From contig NZ_BLAD01000057.1 of the NCBI RefSeq assembly GCF_009687845.1, positions 56,440 through 120,439 of the forward strand: a DNA stretch of 64,000 bases, written 5' to 3'. Source of the stretch: Acrocarpospora corrugata (GTDB taxonomy: Bacteria > Actinomycetota > Actinomycetes > Streptosporangiales > Streptosporangiaceae). Below the pieces are notes generated by a model. It was not told the origin of the DNA and did no database searches. It saw only the letters and a program-made list of their open reading frames with translations. This document shows positions 20,348 to 28,425 of this stretch, piece after piece (positions within the stretch are counted from its first letter, which is position 1; each line of letters begins with the position of its first letter). A program made the position numbers and the translations under genes.

Positions 20348-22747
20348 GTGGAACCACCGTACCCGGCGCATTGGGAGGCCGACGTCGTGCTGTCCGACGG
20401 CGGCACGGCGCACCTGCGGCCGATCCGTCCCGCCGACGCCGAACTTCTCCGTGCGTTCTACTCGCGTTTGTCCGATCAAACGATTTACTTCAGATTCTTT
20501 GGGCCTCGTCCGCGTTTGTCCGATCGAGAGATCGCCTGGTTCACGAACGTCGACTACGACGACCGGGTGGCGCTGATCGCCACCATCGGGACGGAGATGG
20601 TGGCCGTCGTCCGGTATGACCGGGTGAAGCCCGCCGACCACGCCGAGGTGGCCTTCCTGGTCGAGGACGCACACCAGGGCCGGGGCGTGGCGGCCGTGCT
20701 GATGGAACACCTCCGCGCCGCCGCGCGCGAGCGCGGGATCCGGACCTTTATCGCGGACGTGCTCCCCGCCAACCACCGGATGAACATGCTGTTCCGGCAG
20801 GCCGGATACACCGCGCGCAGCACTTTCGCCGACGGCGTGGTCCGGCTGACCCTCGACCTGGCCACCACCGACACCGCCGTCGAGGTCACCTCGGCCCGCG
20901 AGCACCGCGCCGAGGCCCGCTCGATCCAGCGGCTGCTCACCCCGGAGTCCGTCGCCGTCATCGGGGCCAGCCGGGAACCCGGCGGAATCGGGCAGACCGT
21001 GCTGCGCAACCTGCTGGCCGCCGACTTCACCGGCCCGGTCTACCCCGTGCACCGCGAGGTCCGGGCCGTCGCCGGGGTCCGCGCCTACCGCAGCGTCTCC
21101 GCCATCGACGGTGACGTGGACCTGGCCATCGTGGCCGTCCCGGCCGAGAGCGTGCTCGGCGTGGTCGAGGAGTGCGCGCGCAAGGGCGTCCGAGGGCTGA
21201 TCGTGGTCTCCAGCGGCTTCGGCGAGACCGGCGAGGAAGGCGGCAGGCGGCAGCAGGAACTGGTCCGGATCTCCCGTCTGTACGGCTTGCGCGTGGTCGG
21301 CCCCAACTGTCTGGGCATCGCCAACACCGATCCCGCCATCCGTCTCAACGCCACTCTGGCGGCGACCCTCCCGGGCCGGGGCAGAGTGGGGTTCTTCAGC
21401 CAGTCGGGCGCGCTCGGGACGGCGTTGCTGCAGCGGGTGGCGCAGCGCGGGATGGGCATCTCGACGTTCGTCTCGGCGGGGAACCGGGCCGACGTGTCCG
21501 GCAACGACCTGTTGCAGTACTGGGAGGAGGATCCGGCGACGGAGGTGATCCTGCTCTATCTGGAGTCGCTGGGTAATCCGCGTAAGTTCACCCGGCTGGC
21601 GCGGCGGATCTCCCGTACCAAACCGATCGTGGTGGTGAAGTCCCAGGGGGTGCCGAACGGGCACGCGGTGTCGGCGCTGGGGCTGCCGGACACGGCGTTG
21701 AGTTCGCTGTTCGCCCAGGCGGGGGTGATCAGGGTGGACGATCTCACCCAGTTGTTCGATGTGGGGCAGTTGCTGGCGTATCAGCCGTTGCCGGATGGGC
21801 CGAGGGTGGGGATCGTCAGCAACTCGGACGCGCTGGCGTTGCTGGCCGCGGACGCGTGCCTGGCGGCGGGGCTGAAACCCGGAGCGCCGGTCAATCTGGG
21901 GGCTCGGGCGGGGGCGGAGGAGTTCGGGACGGCGCTCGCGGCCGTGCTGCCGGCGGTGGACGCGGCCGTGGCGATCTATATGCCGCCCATTCCCGGGCGG
22001 GCCGATCTGGTGGCCGCCGAGCTGGTGCGGGTGGCGAACGAAGCAGGCAAACCGGTGGTGGCCACGTTTCAGGGTGAGCTGGGGCTGCCGGTCGAGCTGC
22101 GCGCCTCCGGCGAGGGTCCGGCGCGCGGGTCGATTCCCTCCTACCAGGCGCCCGAGGAGGCCGTGCGCGCCCTCGCCCATGTGGTCAGGCATGCGCGCTG
22201 GCGCACCGCGCCCATCGGCACAGTTCCGGAAATTTCGGTAAATCGGGAGGAGGCGCGGCGGATCGTCGCCGCCGCGCCCGCCGACACTGAGATCGACGCC
22301 ACCGCGCTGCTCGCCTGTTACGGCATCGCCGTCGCGGACGCTCCCGCGCCGGGGCCCGCCGTGCCGACCGTCGTCGGGATGATCCAGGACCGCGATTTCG
22401 GGGCGGTCGTGTCGTTCGGGCTCGGCGATGTGGCGGCCCGGCTGCTGGGCGACCACGCGTACCGGCTCGCGCCGCTCACCGTCGAGGACGCCGCCGACCT
22501 GGTCCGCGCGGTGCGCACCGCGCCGCTCCTGTTCGGCGAGTACGGCTACCCGCCCGTGGCCGTACCGGCCCTGGAGGACCTGCTGGTCCGGGTCGGACTG
22601 CTGGCCGACGCGCTGCCCGAGGTGGCGCGGCTGGATCTCGACCAGGTCCTGGTCGGCGAGGACGGCGTCACGGTCCTGAACGCTCGCGCCGTCCTGCGCC
22701 CGGTCGTCGGCCCCCGCCCCGACGGAGGCCCCCGCCGCCTCGGCTAG
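20348..22747 (+). CDS. Bifunctional GNAT acetyltransferase / ADP-forming acyl-CoA synthetase-like protein (Pat-type)
   Basis: 799 residues. An N-terminal GNAT domain (about 20-180; motif EDAHQGRGVAAVLMEHL) is fused to the CoA-binding and ligase-like domains of NDP-forming acyl-CoA synthetase (VAVIGASREPGGIGQ near 215; GPNCLGIANT; FFSQSGALGTALL). The same arrangement is found in protein lysine acetyltransferases of the Pat/PatA type, which acetylate and inhibit acyl-CoA synthetases. GTG 20348 is chosen because YPAHWEADVVLSDGG then sits at the N-terminus; no Shine-Dalgarno is visible, so it may be leaderless. The stop is shared with the next gene in CTAG. Confidence 0.88.
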   Translation: MEPPYPAHWEADVVLSDGGTAHLRPIRPADAELLRAFYSRLSDQTIYFRFFGPRPRLSDREIAWFTNVDYDDRVALIATIGTEMVAVVRYDRVKPADHAEVAFLVEDAHQGRGVAAVLMEHLRAAARERGIRTFIADVLPANHRMNMLFRQAGYTARSTFADGVVRLTLDLATTDTAVEVTSAREHRAEARSIQRLLTPESVAVIGASREPGGIGQTVLRNLLAADFTGPVYPVHREVRAVAGVRAYRSVSAIDGDVDLAIVAVPAESVLGVVEECARKGVRGLIVVSSGFGETGEEGGRRQQELVRISRLYGLRVVGPNCLGIANTDPAIRLNATLAATLPGRGRVGFFSQSGALGTALLQRVAQRGMGISTFVSAGNRADVSGNDLLQYWEEDPATEVILLYLESLGNPRKFTRLARRISRTKPIVVVKSQGVPNGHAVSALGLPDTALSSLFAQAGVIRVDDLTQLFDVGQLLAYQPLPDGPRVGIVSNSDALALLAADACLAAGLKPGAPVNLGARAGAEEFGTALAAVLPAVDAAVAIYMPPIPGRADLVAAELVRVANEAGKPVVATFQGELGLPVELRASGEGPARGSIPSYQAPEEAVRALAHVVRHARWRTAPIGTVPEISVNREEARRIVAAAPADTEIDATALLACYGIAVADAPAPGPAVPTVVGMIQDRDFGAVVSFGLGDVAARLLGDHAYRLAPLTVEDAADLVRAVRTAPLLFGEYGYPPVAVPALEDLLVRVGLLADALPEVARLDLDQVLVGEDGVTVLNARAVLRPVVGPRPDGGPRRLG

Positions 22748-23169
22748 TGGTTGACCGAACATGGCCGGAACGGCGTACAGCCATGCGCGCCGGACATCAC
22801 GAGCGCGTCCGGCCTGGTCAGCACGCCGGCCTCGGCCGGCAGCAGGCTGGTGAGGGCGAACGTGACCGACTCCCCGGACCCGAGCGTGACGGCCAGGTCC
22901 ACGTCCCCGACCCCGTTGTTCACCGGGCAGCCCCCGTGGCTGCTTCCGCACGTCCACGGAATGAACTCCCACGGTCCCGGCCAGTCGATCCGCGCGTCCG
23001 TGCTCGCCGTCCCTGGACTGACGTTCTTGATCGCGACCTGGTACCGGAACGGCTGCCCCGGCACCTGCGGGTTCGGCGTCGAGGTGACCGAAATGTCGAA
23101 CGCCGGATCCGGCGCCTGCACGGGCGAACCCGTCAAGAGGGCCGCCACGGCCGCACCCAGCCATCCCAT
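22744..23169 (-). CDS. Secreted protein with a DUF11-like beta-sandwich
   Basis: 141 residues. A short signal peptide (MGWLGAAVAALLTGSPVQA, cut near residue 19) is followed by an Ig-like, DUF11-type domain, FDISVTSTPNPQVPGQPFRY ... VSPGTASTDARI, seen in many actinobacterial surface proteins. Four cysteines (CGSSHGGC and CTPFRPC) may form two disulfides. It has no LPxTG or membrane anchor and should be released or wall-associated. The start ATG 23169 has GGGGTGG 3-4 nt upstream. It converges on the acetyltransferase gene with a shared CTAG stop. Function unknown. Confidence 0.75.
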   Translation of the reverse strand: MGWLGAAVAALLTGSPVQAPDPAFDISVTSTPNPQVPGQPFRYQVAIKNVSPGTASTDARIDWPGPWEFIPWTCGSSHGGCPVNNGVGDVDLAVTLGSGESVTFALTSLLPAEAGVLTRPDALVMSGAHGCTPFRPCSVNH

Positions 23170-23347
23170 GAGCCACCCCGATGATCGTCTCCGGTCGGTA
23201 CGCCTCTAGCGATAACCGCGAGCGGGCAACGGGAAACAAAAGGGATGGGCAACACCCAATACCCATTCCAAATACTGCTAAATCCGTATATCTAGGCTGG
23301 CGAGAAGGTGGCTTCGCATGTGAAATCCGGGTCCGTGACAGGGCAGG

Positions 23348-23947
23348 ATGGACCCCATGAGGGATACCCGAGTCTCGGCTGCCGACCTGCGTGAGGCGAT
23401 CGACCGCAGCGGCTACTACCCCGACCTGGTCGCCGACGCCGTCGACTCCGCCTTAGGCAAAGAGCAGGTAACCGCGTTCGTCGTGCACCACGAGGCCACG
23501 TTCGACCCGGCCATGGAGGTGCGGCGGCACGTCACCGTGCTCGTGCTCTCGCCGACCCGGCTGCTGGTGTGCCACACCGACGAGCACCCGCCGGCCGAGG
23601 GCAGCCCCGCGTCGCACGCCTCCACCACCACCGAGGCCGTCCGGCTCAGCCGGATCCAGTCGGTGGCGATGACCCGGGTGGTGCCCGATCCCGCGTCCTA
23701 CGTGCCCGGCGTGCCGCCCAGCGAGGTCACCCTGACCATCGGCTGGGGCGCCATCTCGCACGTCGACCTCGAACCGGCCACCTGCGGCGACGAGAACTGC
23801 GACGCCGACCACGGCTACACCGGCGCGGTCACCGCCGACGACCTGCAACTACGGGTCAGCGAGGCCGCCGACGGGCCGGAGGCCGTCACCCACGTCCTCG
23901 CCTTCGCCCGCGCCCTGTCCGAGGCCACCGCCCGCGCCGCGAGCTGA
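23348..23947 (+). CDS. DUF5998 family protein
   Basis: 199 residues, the DUF5998 family common in actinobacteria: AAVDSALGKEQ-like opening, FVVHHEATFD, HLTVLVLSPTRLLVCHTDEH, and CGDENCDADHGYTG, whose C-x-x-x-x-C plus His may bind metal (inference). No signal peptide or membrane helix. ATG 23348 or 23357 both fit. The next gene, a phosphodiesterase-like protein, starts 2 nt after this stop, so the two are cotranscribed and probably translationally coupled. Function unknown; the conserved coupling hints at a joint task. Confidence 0.85.
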   Translation: MDPMRDTRVSAADLREAIDRSGYYPDLVADAVDSALGKEQVTAFVVHHEATFDPAMEVRRHVTVLVLSPTRLLVCHTDEHPPAEGSPASHASTTTEAVRLSRIQSVAMTRVVPDPASYVPGVPPSEVTLTIGWGAISHVDLEPATCGDENCDADHGYTGAVTADDLQLRVSEAADGPEAVTHVLAFARALSEATARAAS

Positions 23948-23949
23948 CC

Positions 23950-25065
23950 GTGCCCGGCCCCCACCTCCCGGCGTACGGCTCCGCCTCGCTGAGCGACTTC
24001 CCCGGTTCGCTGCTGGCCGCGTTCGGCGGCGACGCCGAGAACACCCTCGGCCTGGCGCCCGCGTCCCGGGTCTGCCTGTTCCTGGTCGACGGGATGGGGG
24101 CCGAGCTGCTGCGCGCCCATCCCGCCGCGGCGCCGTTCCTGTCGGCGGCGCTGGGACGCACGATCACGGCCGGATTCCCCTCCTCCACCCCCACCAGCCT
24201 GGCCACCCTCGGCACCGGCGGCACCCCCGGCGAGCACGGGATGATCGGCATCAAGATGGCCGTCCCCGGCGAGGGCCGGTTGTTCAACTGCCTGCGCTGG
24301 ACCGCCCCCGGCCTGCCCATCGACCCCGACGTCTGGCAGCCCGCCACCACCGTCTACCAGCGGCTCGCCGCCCTCGACGTGGACACCGTCTATGTCGCCA
24401 CCGGCGCCTTCGACGGCTCCGGCCTGACGCGCGCCGTCTACCGGGGCGTCGACCACCGCCATGCCGAGTCCATCGACGAGCGGGTCGACGGGGTGCGGCA
24501 TGCGCTCCAGACCCCTCGCACGTTCGTCACCGTGTACTACGGCGACCTCGACAGCACCGGGCACCTGGCCGGGTGGGGTTCGCCCGCCTGGCTGGACCAG
24601 CTCGCCGTCGTCGACCGCATGGCCGAACGCTTGGCTGAAAGCCTGCCGCCCGGCGGGGTCATGTATGTGACGGCAGACCATGGCATGGTCAACGCCACCG
24701 ACAAGTTCGACCTTGATCAGCATCCTGAGCTCATGGCGGGTGTCTCCCTGCTGGGGGGCGAACCTCGGGCGCGGCATGTGTACACCGAGGATGGCGCGGC
24801 ATCCGCGGTCGAAGCCGCCTGGCGGGAGGCTCTGGACGGGAGGGCGTGGGTGGTGTCCCGGGAGGAAGCGGTGGATTCCGGGTGGTTCGGTGGGAGTGTG
24901 CGGCGGGAATGGTTGCCACGCATCGGGGATGTCGTAGCCGTGCCGTACGGTGGCTGCGTGGTCATCCCGGCGGAGGCGGAGAAGTTGGAGTGGGGGTTCA
25001 CGGGGTATCACGGGTCGTTGACGGTAGAGGAGCTGAACGTCCCGCTACTGGAGATTCATCGGTGA
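23950..25065 (+). CDS. Alkaline-phosphatase-superfamily nucleotide pyrophosphatase/phosphodiesterase
   Basis: 371 residues. LFLVDGMGAELL supplies the first metal-binding Asp, the FPSSTPTSLATLGTG block the catalytic Thr/Ser, YGDLDSTGHLAGWGS the next metal ligands, and VTADHGMVN the closing Asp-His. This is the type I phosphodiesterase/nucleotide pyrophosphatase (PF01663) arrangement. Substrate unknown; nucleotides, phosphoesters or phosphonates are possible. GTG 23950 follows the DUF5998 stop by 2 nt; the longer frame to 23569 merely reads through the DUF5998 gene. Lack of a signal peptide implies cytoplasmic action. Confidence 0.88.
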   Translation: MPGPHLPAYGSASLSDFPGSLLAAFGGDAENTLGLAPASRVCLFLVDGMGAELLRAHPAAAPFLSAALGRTITAGFPSSTPTSLATLGTGGTPGEHGMIGIKMAVPGEGRLFNCLRWTAPGLPIDPDVWQPATTVYQRLAALDVDTVYVATGAFDGSGLTRAVYRGVDHRHAESIDERVDGVRHALQTPRTFVTVYYGDLDSTGHLAGWGSPAWLDQLAVVDRMAERLAESLPPGGVMYVTADHGMVNATDKFDLDQHPELMAGVSLLGGEPRARHVYTEDGAASAVEAAWREALDGRAWVVSREEAVDSGWFGGSVRREWLPRIGDVVAVPYGGCVVIPAEAEKLEWGFTGYHGSLTVEELNVPLLEIHR

Positions 25066-25084
25066 AATGCCTGGAGGGGGCGTT

Positions 25085-25894
25085 ATGAATCCGCTGATCA
25101 GTGCTGAGAGCCTGGCCACCGAGCCGGTCACCCTGCTGGACGTACGTTGGCGGCTGGGCGGGCCTCCCGGGGTCGACGCCTACCACGAAGGGCACATTCC
25201 GGGCGCCGTCTTCTGTGACCTGGAACACGACCTGGCATCGCCGCCTGGTTCCGGCGGGCGTCATCCGCTGCCCTCGGCCGCGGACTTCCAGGCTGCCATG
25301 CGCCGGCTCGGCGTCTCCGCGTCCCGCCCGGTCGTGGTCTACGACGAGGCCGACTCCACCGCCGCCGCCCGAGCCTGGTGGCTCCTCCGTTACTTCGGCC
25401 ATCCCGACGTCCGCGTCCTCGACGGCGGTCTCCGCGCCTGGACCCGCGCCGGCCTCCCCACCACCAAGGACATCCCCGACACTCCCGGAGGCGACTTCAC
25501 CGCGACTCCCGGCGGAATGCCCACCCTCACCGCCGCAGAAGCCGCCGACCTGGCCACCACCGGCCTCCTCCTCGACGCCCGCGCCCCCGAACGCTACCGA
25601 GGCGAAACCGAACCCATCGACCCCGTCGCCGGTCACATTCCCGGCGCCGTCAACGCCCCCACCACCCAGAACGTAGAACCAGGCGGCCCCTTCCACAGCG
25701 CGGACTTCCTCCGCGAGCGCTTCAACACCCTCGGCGCCGTCAACGACGTCCCGGTGGGCACATACTGCGGCTCCGGAGTCACGGCAGCCCACCAGGTCCT
25801 CGCCCTGGAAATAGCCGACATCCCCGCCGCCCTGTACGTCGGCTCCTGGTCCCACTGGATCACCGACCCCAGCCGCCCTATAGCCCTCGGCTGA
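25085..25894 (+). CDS. Sulfurtransferase with two rhodanese domains
   Basis: 269 residues in two rhodanese folds. The N-terminal half is inactive (LDVRWRLGG, HIPGAVFCDLEHDL, VYDEADSTAAARAW: no catalytic Cys), and the C-terminal half carries the active loop C-G-S-G-V-T-A in GTYCGSGVTAAHQV. That CGSGV(T/S)A loop is typical of 3-mercaptopyruvate/thiosulfate sulfurtransferases. ATG 25085 is used because GGAGGGGG lies 5 nt upstream. It begins 19 nt after the phosphodiesterase stop and could be in the same operon. Role: sulfur transfer or cyanide detoxification. Confidence 0.9.
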   Translation: MNPLISAESLATEPVTLLDVRWRLGGPPGVDAYHEGHIPGAVFCDLEHDLASPPGSGGRHPLPSAADFQAAMRRLGVSASRPVVVYDEADSTAAARAWWLLRYFGHPDVRVLDGGLRAWTRAGLPTTKDIPDTPGGDFTATPGGMPTLTAAEAADLATTGLLLDARAPERYRGETEPIDPVAGHIPGAVNAPTTQNVEPGGPFHSADFLRERFNTLGAVNDVPVGTYCGSGVTAAHQVLALEIADIPAALYVGSWSHWITDPSRPIALG

Positions 25895-25986
25895 CTGGGG
25901 GGTTGGAGGCGACTTCTTCATACCCGCAGGTTTCACGCTGGCAGGCCGATGTAGCCTGCCGGCATCCCTTCTGAGCGCGGGCCCGA

Positions 25987-26592
25987 TCAACCGCAGTTTC
26001 CGGATTCCTTCGCCTCCGCCACGATCTGGTTGATCGTCTTCGTCTCGTATGGCTCCCGCTGTTCAGGGCGCAGTTTGTACCGCCACTCTCCGCCCTCATA
26101 CCTGAAGGTGTAGTCCTCGATCAAGATCAGCCGTTGGGCCCGGACCACCGCGCGGTTGCCGGAGACCAAAACCTTCTTGATCACCCAGGCGATGCCCTGC
26201 GCGCCCTGCGGGCACAGCTTGAATCGCCGCTGGTAGTCCTTCCGCGACACGATCTCCTGATCGGCGGCCGTCCAGCCATCCCAGAAGCTTCCGTAGTCAC
26301 CGACGGTGTACGCCTCGAACGAGGCTTCCGCGGCCTTCCTGGCGCCGGCCCGCGTACGCGGCTGCGCCGGAGGCTCGGAGGACTCAGCGCCTTCCCCGGC
26401 CGGAGCCGCCGACGCGGTCGCCGACACGGCGGCCTCCGCGACACCCTCGGGGGCGCGCTCCACGAGCAGGACCGCCAGAACGACCACCGCGATCAGCGCA
26501 CAGACCGCGACAACCGAAACAAAGATCAACGGCAGGCTAGCGCCAGCATTACGTCGCCTCCGCACGGTGCGCTTGTAGCCGGAGCGAGTCAT
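25987..26592 (-). CDS. Single-pass membrane protein with C-terminal NTF2-like domain
   Basis: 201 residues. A basic N-terminal tail (KRTVRRRR) precedes one transmembrane helix (about 20-42, LPLIFVSVVAVCALIAVVVLAVLL), an Ala/Glu/Pro linker, and a C-terminal domain (ARKAAEASFEAYTVGDYGSFWDGW onward) with the look of a small NTF2-like fold. ATG 26592 is preferred because GGAG lies 7 nt upstream; the longer frame to 26676 lacks a site. The domain would face outside the cell. Convergent with the sulfurtransferase gene. Function unknown. Confidence 0.7.
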   Translation of the reverse strand: MTRSGYKRTVRRRRNAGASLPLIFVSVVAVCALIAVVVLAVLLVERAPEGVAEAAVSATASAAPAGEGAESSEPPAQPRTRAGARKAAEASFEAYTVGDYGSFWDGWTAADQEIVSRKDYQRRFKLCPQGAQGIAWVIKKVLVSGNRAVVRAQRLILIEDYTFRYEGGEWRYKLRPEQREPYETKTINQIVAEAKESGNCG

Positions 26593-27073
26593 GACATCTC
26601 CAGCGATTGGAGGATTGTATGGTGGCTGTGAGACGTATGTGATCACACCTCGGTTGCCCTCAGTCGCTGTCCGCATCCGGACAAGAGGGCATTGGCATGA
26701 ACGATGGCAAGCTATGCCGAGACGGCGGCCTTCGGGGGAGCTGAATCGAGACGGCGGGCTCCAGGAAATGCCATGCCAGCCTGGGCCTTCAGGTGGTCAG
26801 TCGCCGACCTTCTCATCCTCATTCGGGCGTAGTGCGCCTGGCCCACCGGATGGTCACTCAGCACGCCCGCCGACCCTCTCATGCGGGCGCAATGGTCATT
26901 GCACGGCCGCCGACCCTCTCGTGCGGGCGCAGTGCGCCTGGCCCGCCGGACGGTCACTGCACGGCCCGCCGACCATCTCGTGTGGGAGTGGTGCTGGTCG
27001 TCGCCCTCCTCCTCGCAGTAATCTCCCTGGCGGTCGCTATGGTGGCCGTCGTCAGGAGGATCCAGGAGGCTCG
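26593..27073. repeat. Intergenic region with degenerate tandem repeats
   Basis: This 481-base gap contains about three and a half degenerate units (roughly 26800-26990). Two long units (near 26800 and 26908) share GCCGACC-x-TCTC, GCGGGCG-like and GCGCCTGGCCC-x-CCGGA-x-GGTCACT blocks; one short unit (26870) lacks the middle; the last (26967) fades out. Positions 26991-27050 encode, in a frame different from the amidase, a 20-residue hydrophobic stretch (VLVVALLLAVISLAVAMVAV). No RNA gene seen. Confidence 0.6.
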
Positions 27074-27853
27074 ATGCCGTATCTGTTGCAGCTGGCGGCG
27101 GTGGCCCGCCGGACCGGCTATCCGGTTACCGAGGTGGCCGGGTGGCGGACCCGTGGTCATGGCGCGATGTCGAGGGTCGAGGGTCTGGTGTGTCATCACA
27201 CCGCGGGCTGGGACGACCTGCATGTGGTCCGCGATGGCAGGCCCGGTTTGGATGGGCCGCTGTCGCAGATCTGGCTCCGTAAGGACGGCCGGATCTTCGT
27301 AGTGGCCGCCGGGAAGTGCTGGCAGAACGCGCCATCCACCTCGCCGCACCACATGAACCACAACTCGATCGGGATCGAGGCGGAGAACGACGGCAAGACG
27401 CCATGGCCGGCCGCCCAAATGGACGCCTACCGAAGGTTGTGCGCAGAACTGGCGGCCGAGTTCGAACTGCCGGCGTCCCGGGTGCGGGGCCACAAGGAAG
27501 TCAACCGAGCCAAAGTCGACCCGCACTCGATCAGCATGCCCACGTTCCGCGCGGCGGTAGCCCAGCTCCTGTCAGGTGAGGACGAGCCCAAGCCGGAGAC
27601 AGAGGACGACGTGCCCGTCTTCACCCGGGCACTGGAACTGGCATCACCGATGATGCGCGGCGACGACGTGCGCTCCTGGCAGTCCCGCGCGCGCACCCAC
27701 GTCCCCGACCTCGACGCAGACAGCTGGTACGGCAAGAAGTCGACGGCCGCCTGCCGACAGGTGCAGGAACTCCTCGGCATTCCGATCAGCGGCGTGGTGG
27801 ACGAGGAGACCTGGCTGCTTTCCCACATCTGGGAACCTGAAGCGGAAGAGTGA
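27074..27853 (+). CDS. N-acetylmuramoyl-L-alanine amidase (amidase_2/PGRP type) with peptidoglycan-binding domain
   Basis: 259 residues. The amidase_2 zinc site is visible: CHHTAG (about 41-46), the central HNSIGIEAEND region and GHKEVNRAKVDP near residue 140. The C-terminal 75 residues (MMRGDDVRSWQSRARTHVPDLDADSWYGKKSTAACRQVQ) form a peptidoglycan_binding_1-like repeat. There is no signal peptide, the pattern of phage endolysins rather than secreted autolysins. ATG 27074 has AGGAGG upstream. It cuts the bond between MurNAc and L-Ala in the wall. Export might depend on a holin, or the enzyme might be a domesticated phage lysin. Confidence 0.87.
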   Translation: MPYLLQLAAVARRTGYPVTEVAGWRTRGHGAMSRVEGLVCHHTAGWDDLHVVRDGRPGLDGPLSQIWLRKDGRIFVVAAGKCWQNAPSTSPHHMNHNSIGIEAENDGKTPWPAAQMDAYRRLCAELAAEFELPASRVRGHKEVNRAKVDPHSISMPTFRAAVAQLLSGEDEPKPETEDDVPVFTRALELASPMMRGDDVRSWQSRARTHVPDLDADSWYGKKSTAACRQVQELLGIPISGVVDEETWLLSHIWEPEAEE

Positions 27854-28425
27854 AGAAGATCCCCACAGCCGCGACCGCCACGCTGCCGACCGGGGATTTC
27901 CTAGCTCATGACCAGCCCTGAACGCCGCCACCGGCCGCCGCGAGGGCATCTCGCGCCGGGGCTTCCTTAGCTCATGACCAGCCCCGCATGACGCCCGCCG
28001 TGTGGGCCGGTCGCTGCTGTACTTGACAGGGCCGGGTATGCCCTGCGGCCAGCGGTAGGGCCGCTCGCCGGAGAACGATTTTCAGGTGGGGCGGCGGCCC
28101 CGGACGAGATCGAGGAAGGTACCGACGTGGAGGGTGGGGAGGGGTCGGGGCGGCGGCGGGAGGGGGGCGGCCCCCGGACGAGGTCGAAGAAGGTGCCGAC
28201 TGCCGTTCTCCGGCCAGCGGGAGCCGTGCCAGCCTTCAGCCGGTGAGAGCTCTGATTGGCCTCCAGCCTTGGGGGTTCTGCGGGTTGGACCTCGCCTATT
28301 CAGCGCGCTGTCTCCACCTGGCATCGGGCCTCGCGACCGGCGCGAACGCGCCTTTGGGGTGCAGAGCGAAACGGGCGTTTTCGCAGGCCGGGTGAACGAA
28401 GCGGCAAGATTGCGAACTATCGGGG
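27854..28425. repeat. Gene-poor gap with two families of imperfect direct repeats
   Basis: 572 bases without a convincing gene. Repeat A: TAGCTCATGACCAGCCC and its flanks at 27898-27918 and 27963-27984 (66-bp shift, with a similar CCGGGG lead-in). Repeat B: a 33-34 bp block rich in GGCCCC/GGACGAG at 28094-28126 and 28167-28200 with four differences. An 11-bp inverted pair (GCCGGAGAACG / CGTTCTCCGGC) flanks B. Two copies only, so not a CRISPR array. Possibly decayed gene ends or mobile-element scars. Confidence 0.55.

Noticed and set aside
20315..23266. 983-residue minus-strand ORF opposite the Pat-like gene
   Set aside because: Antisense shadow with no motif; the plus strand has intact GNAT and acyl-CoA-synthetase-like motifs.
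23569..25065. 498-residue fusion ORF covering DUF5998 and the phosphodiesterase
   Set aside because: The first 127 residues are Arg/His/Pro-rich out-of-frame translation of DUF5998; the real start is GTG 23950.
27898..28200. CRISPR or attachment array
   Set aside because: Only two copies of each repeat, imperfect and unequal; no spacer series and no cas genes.
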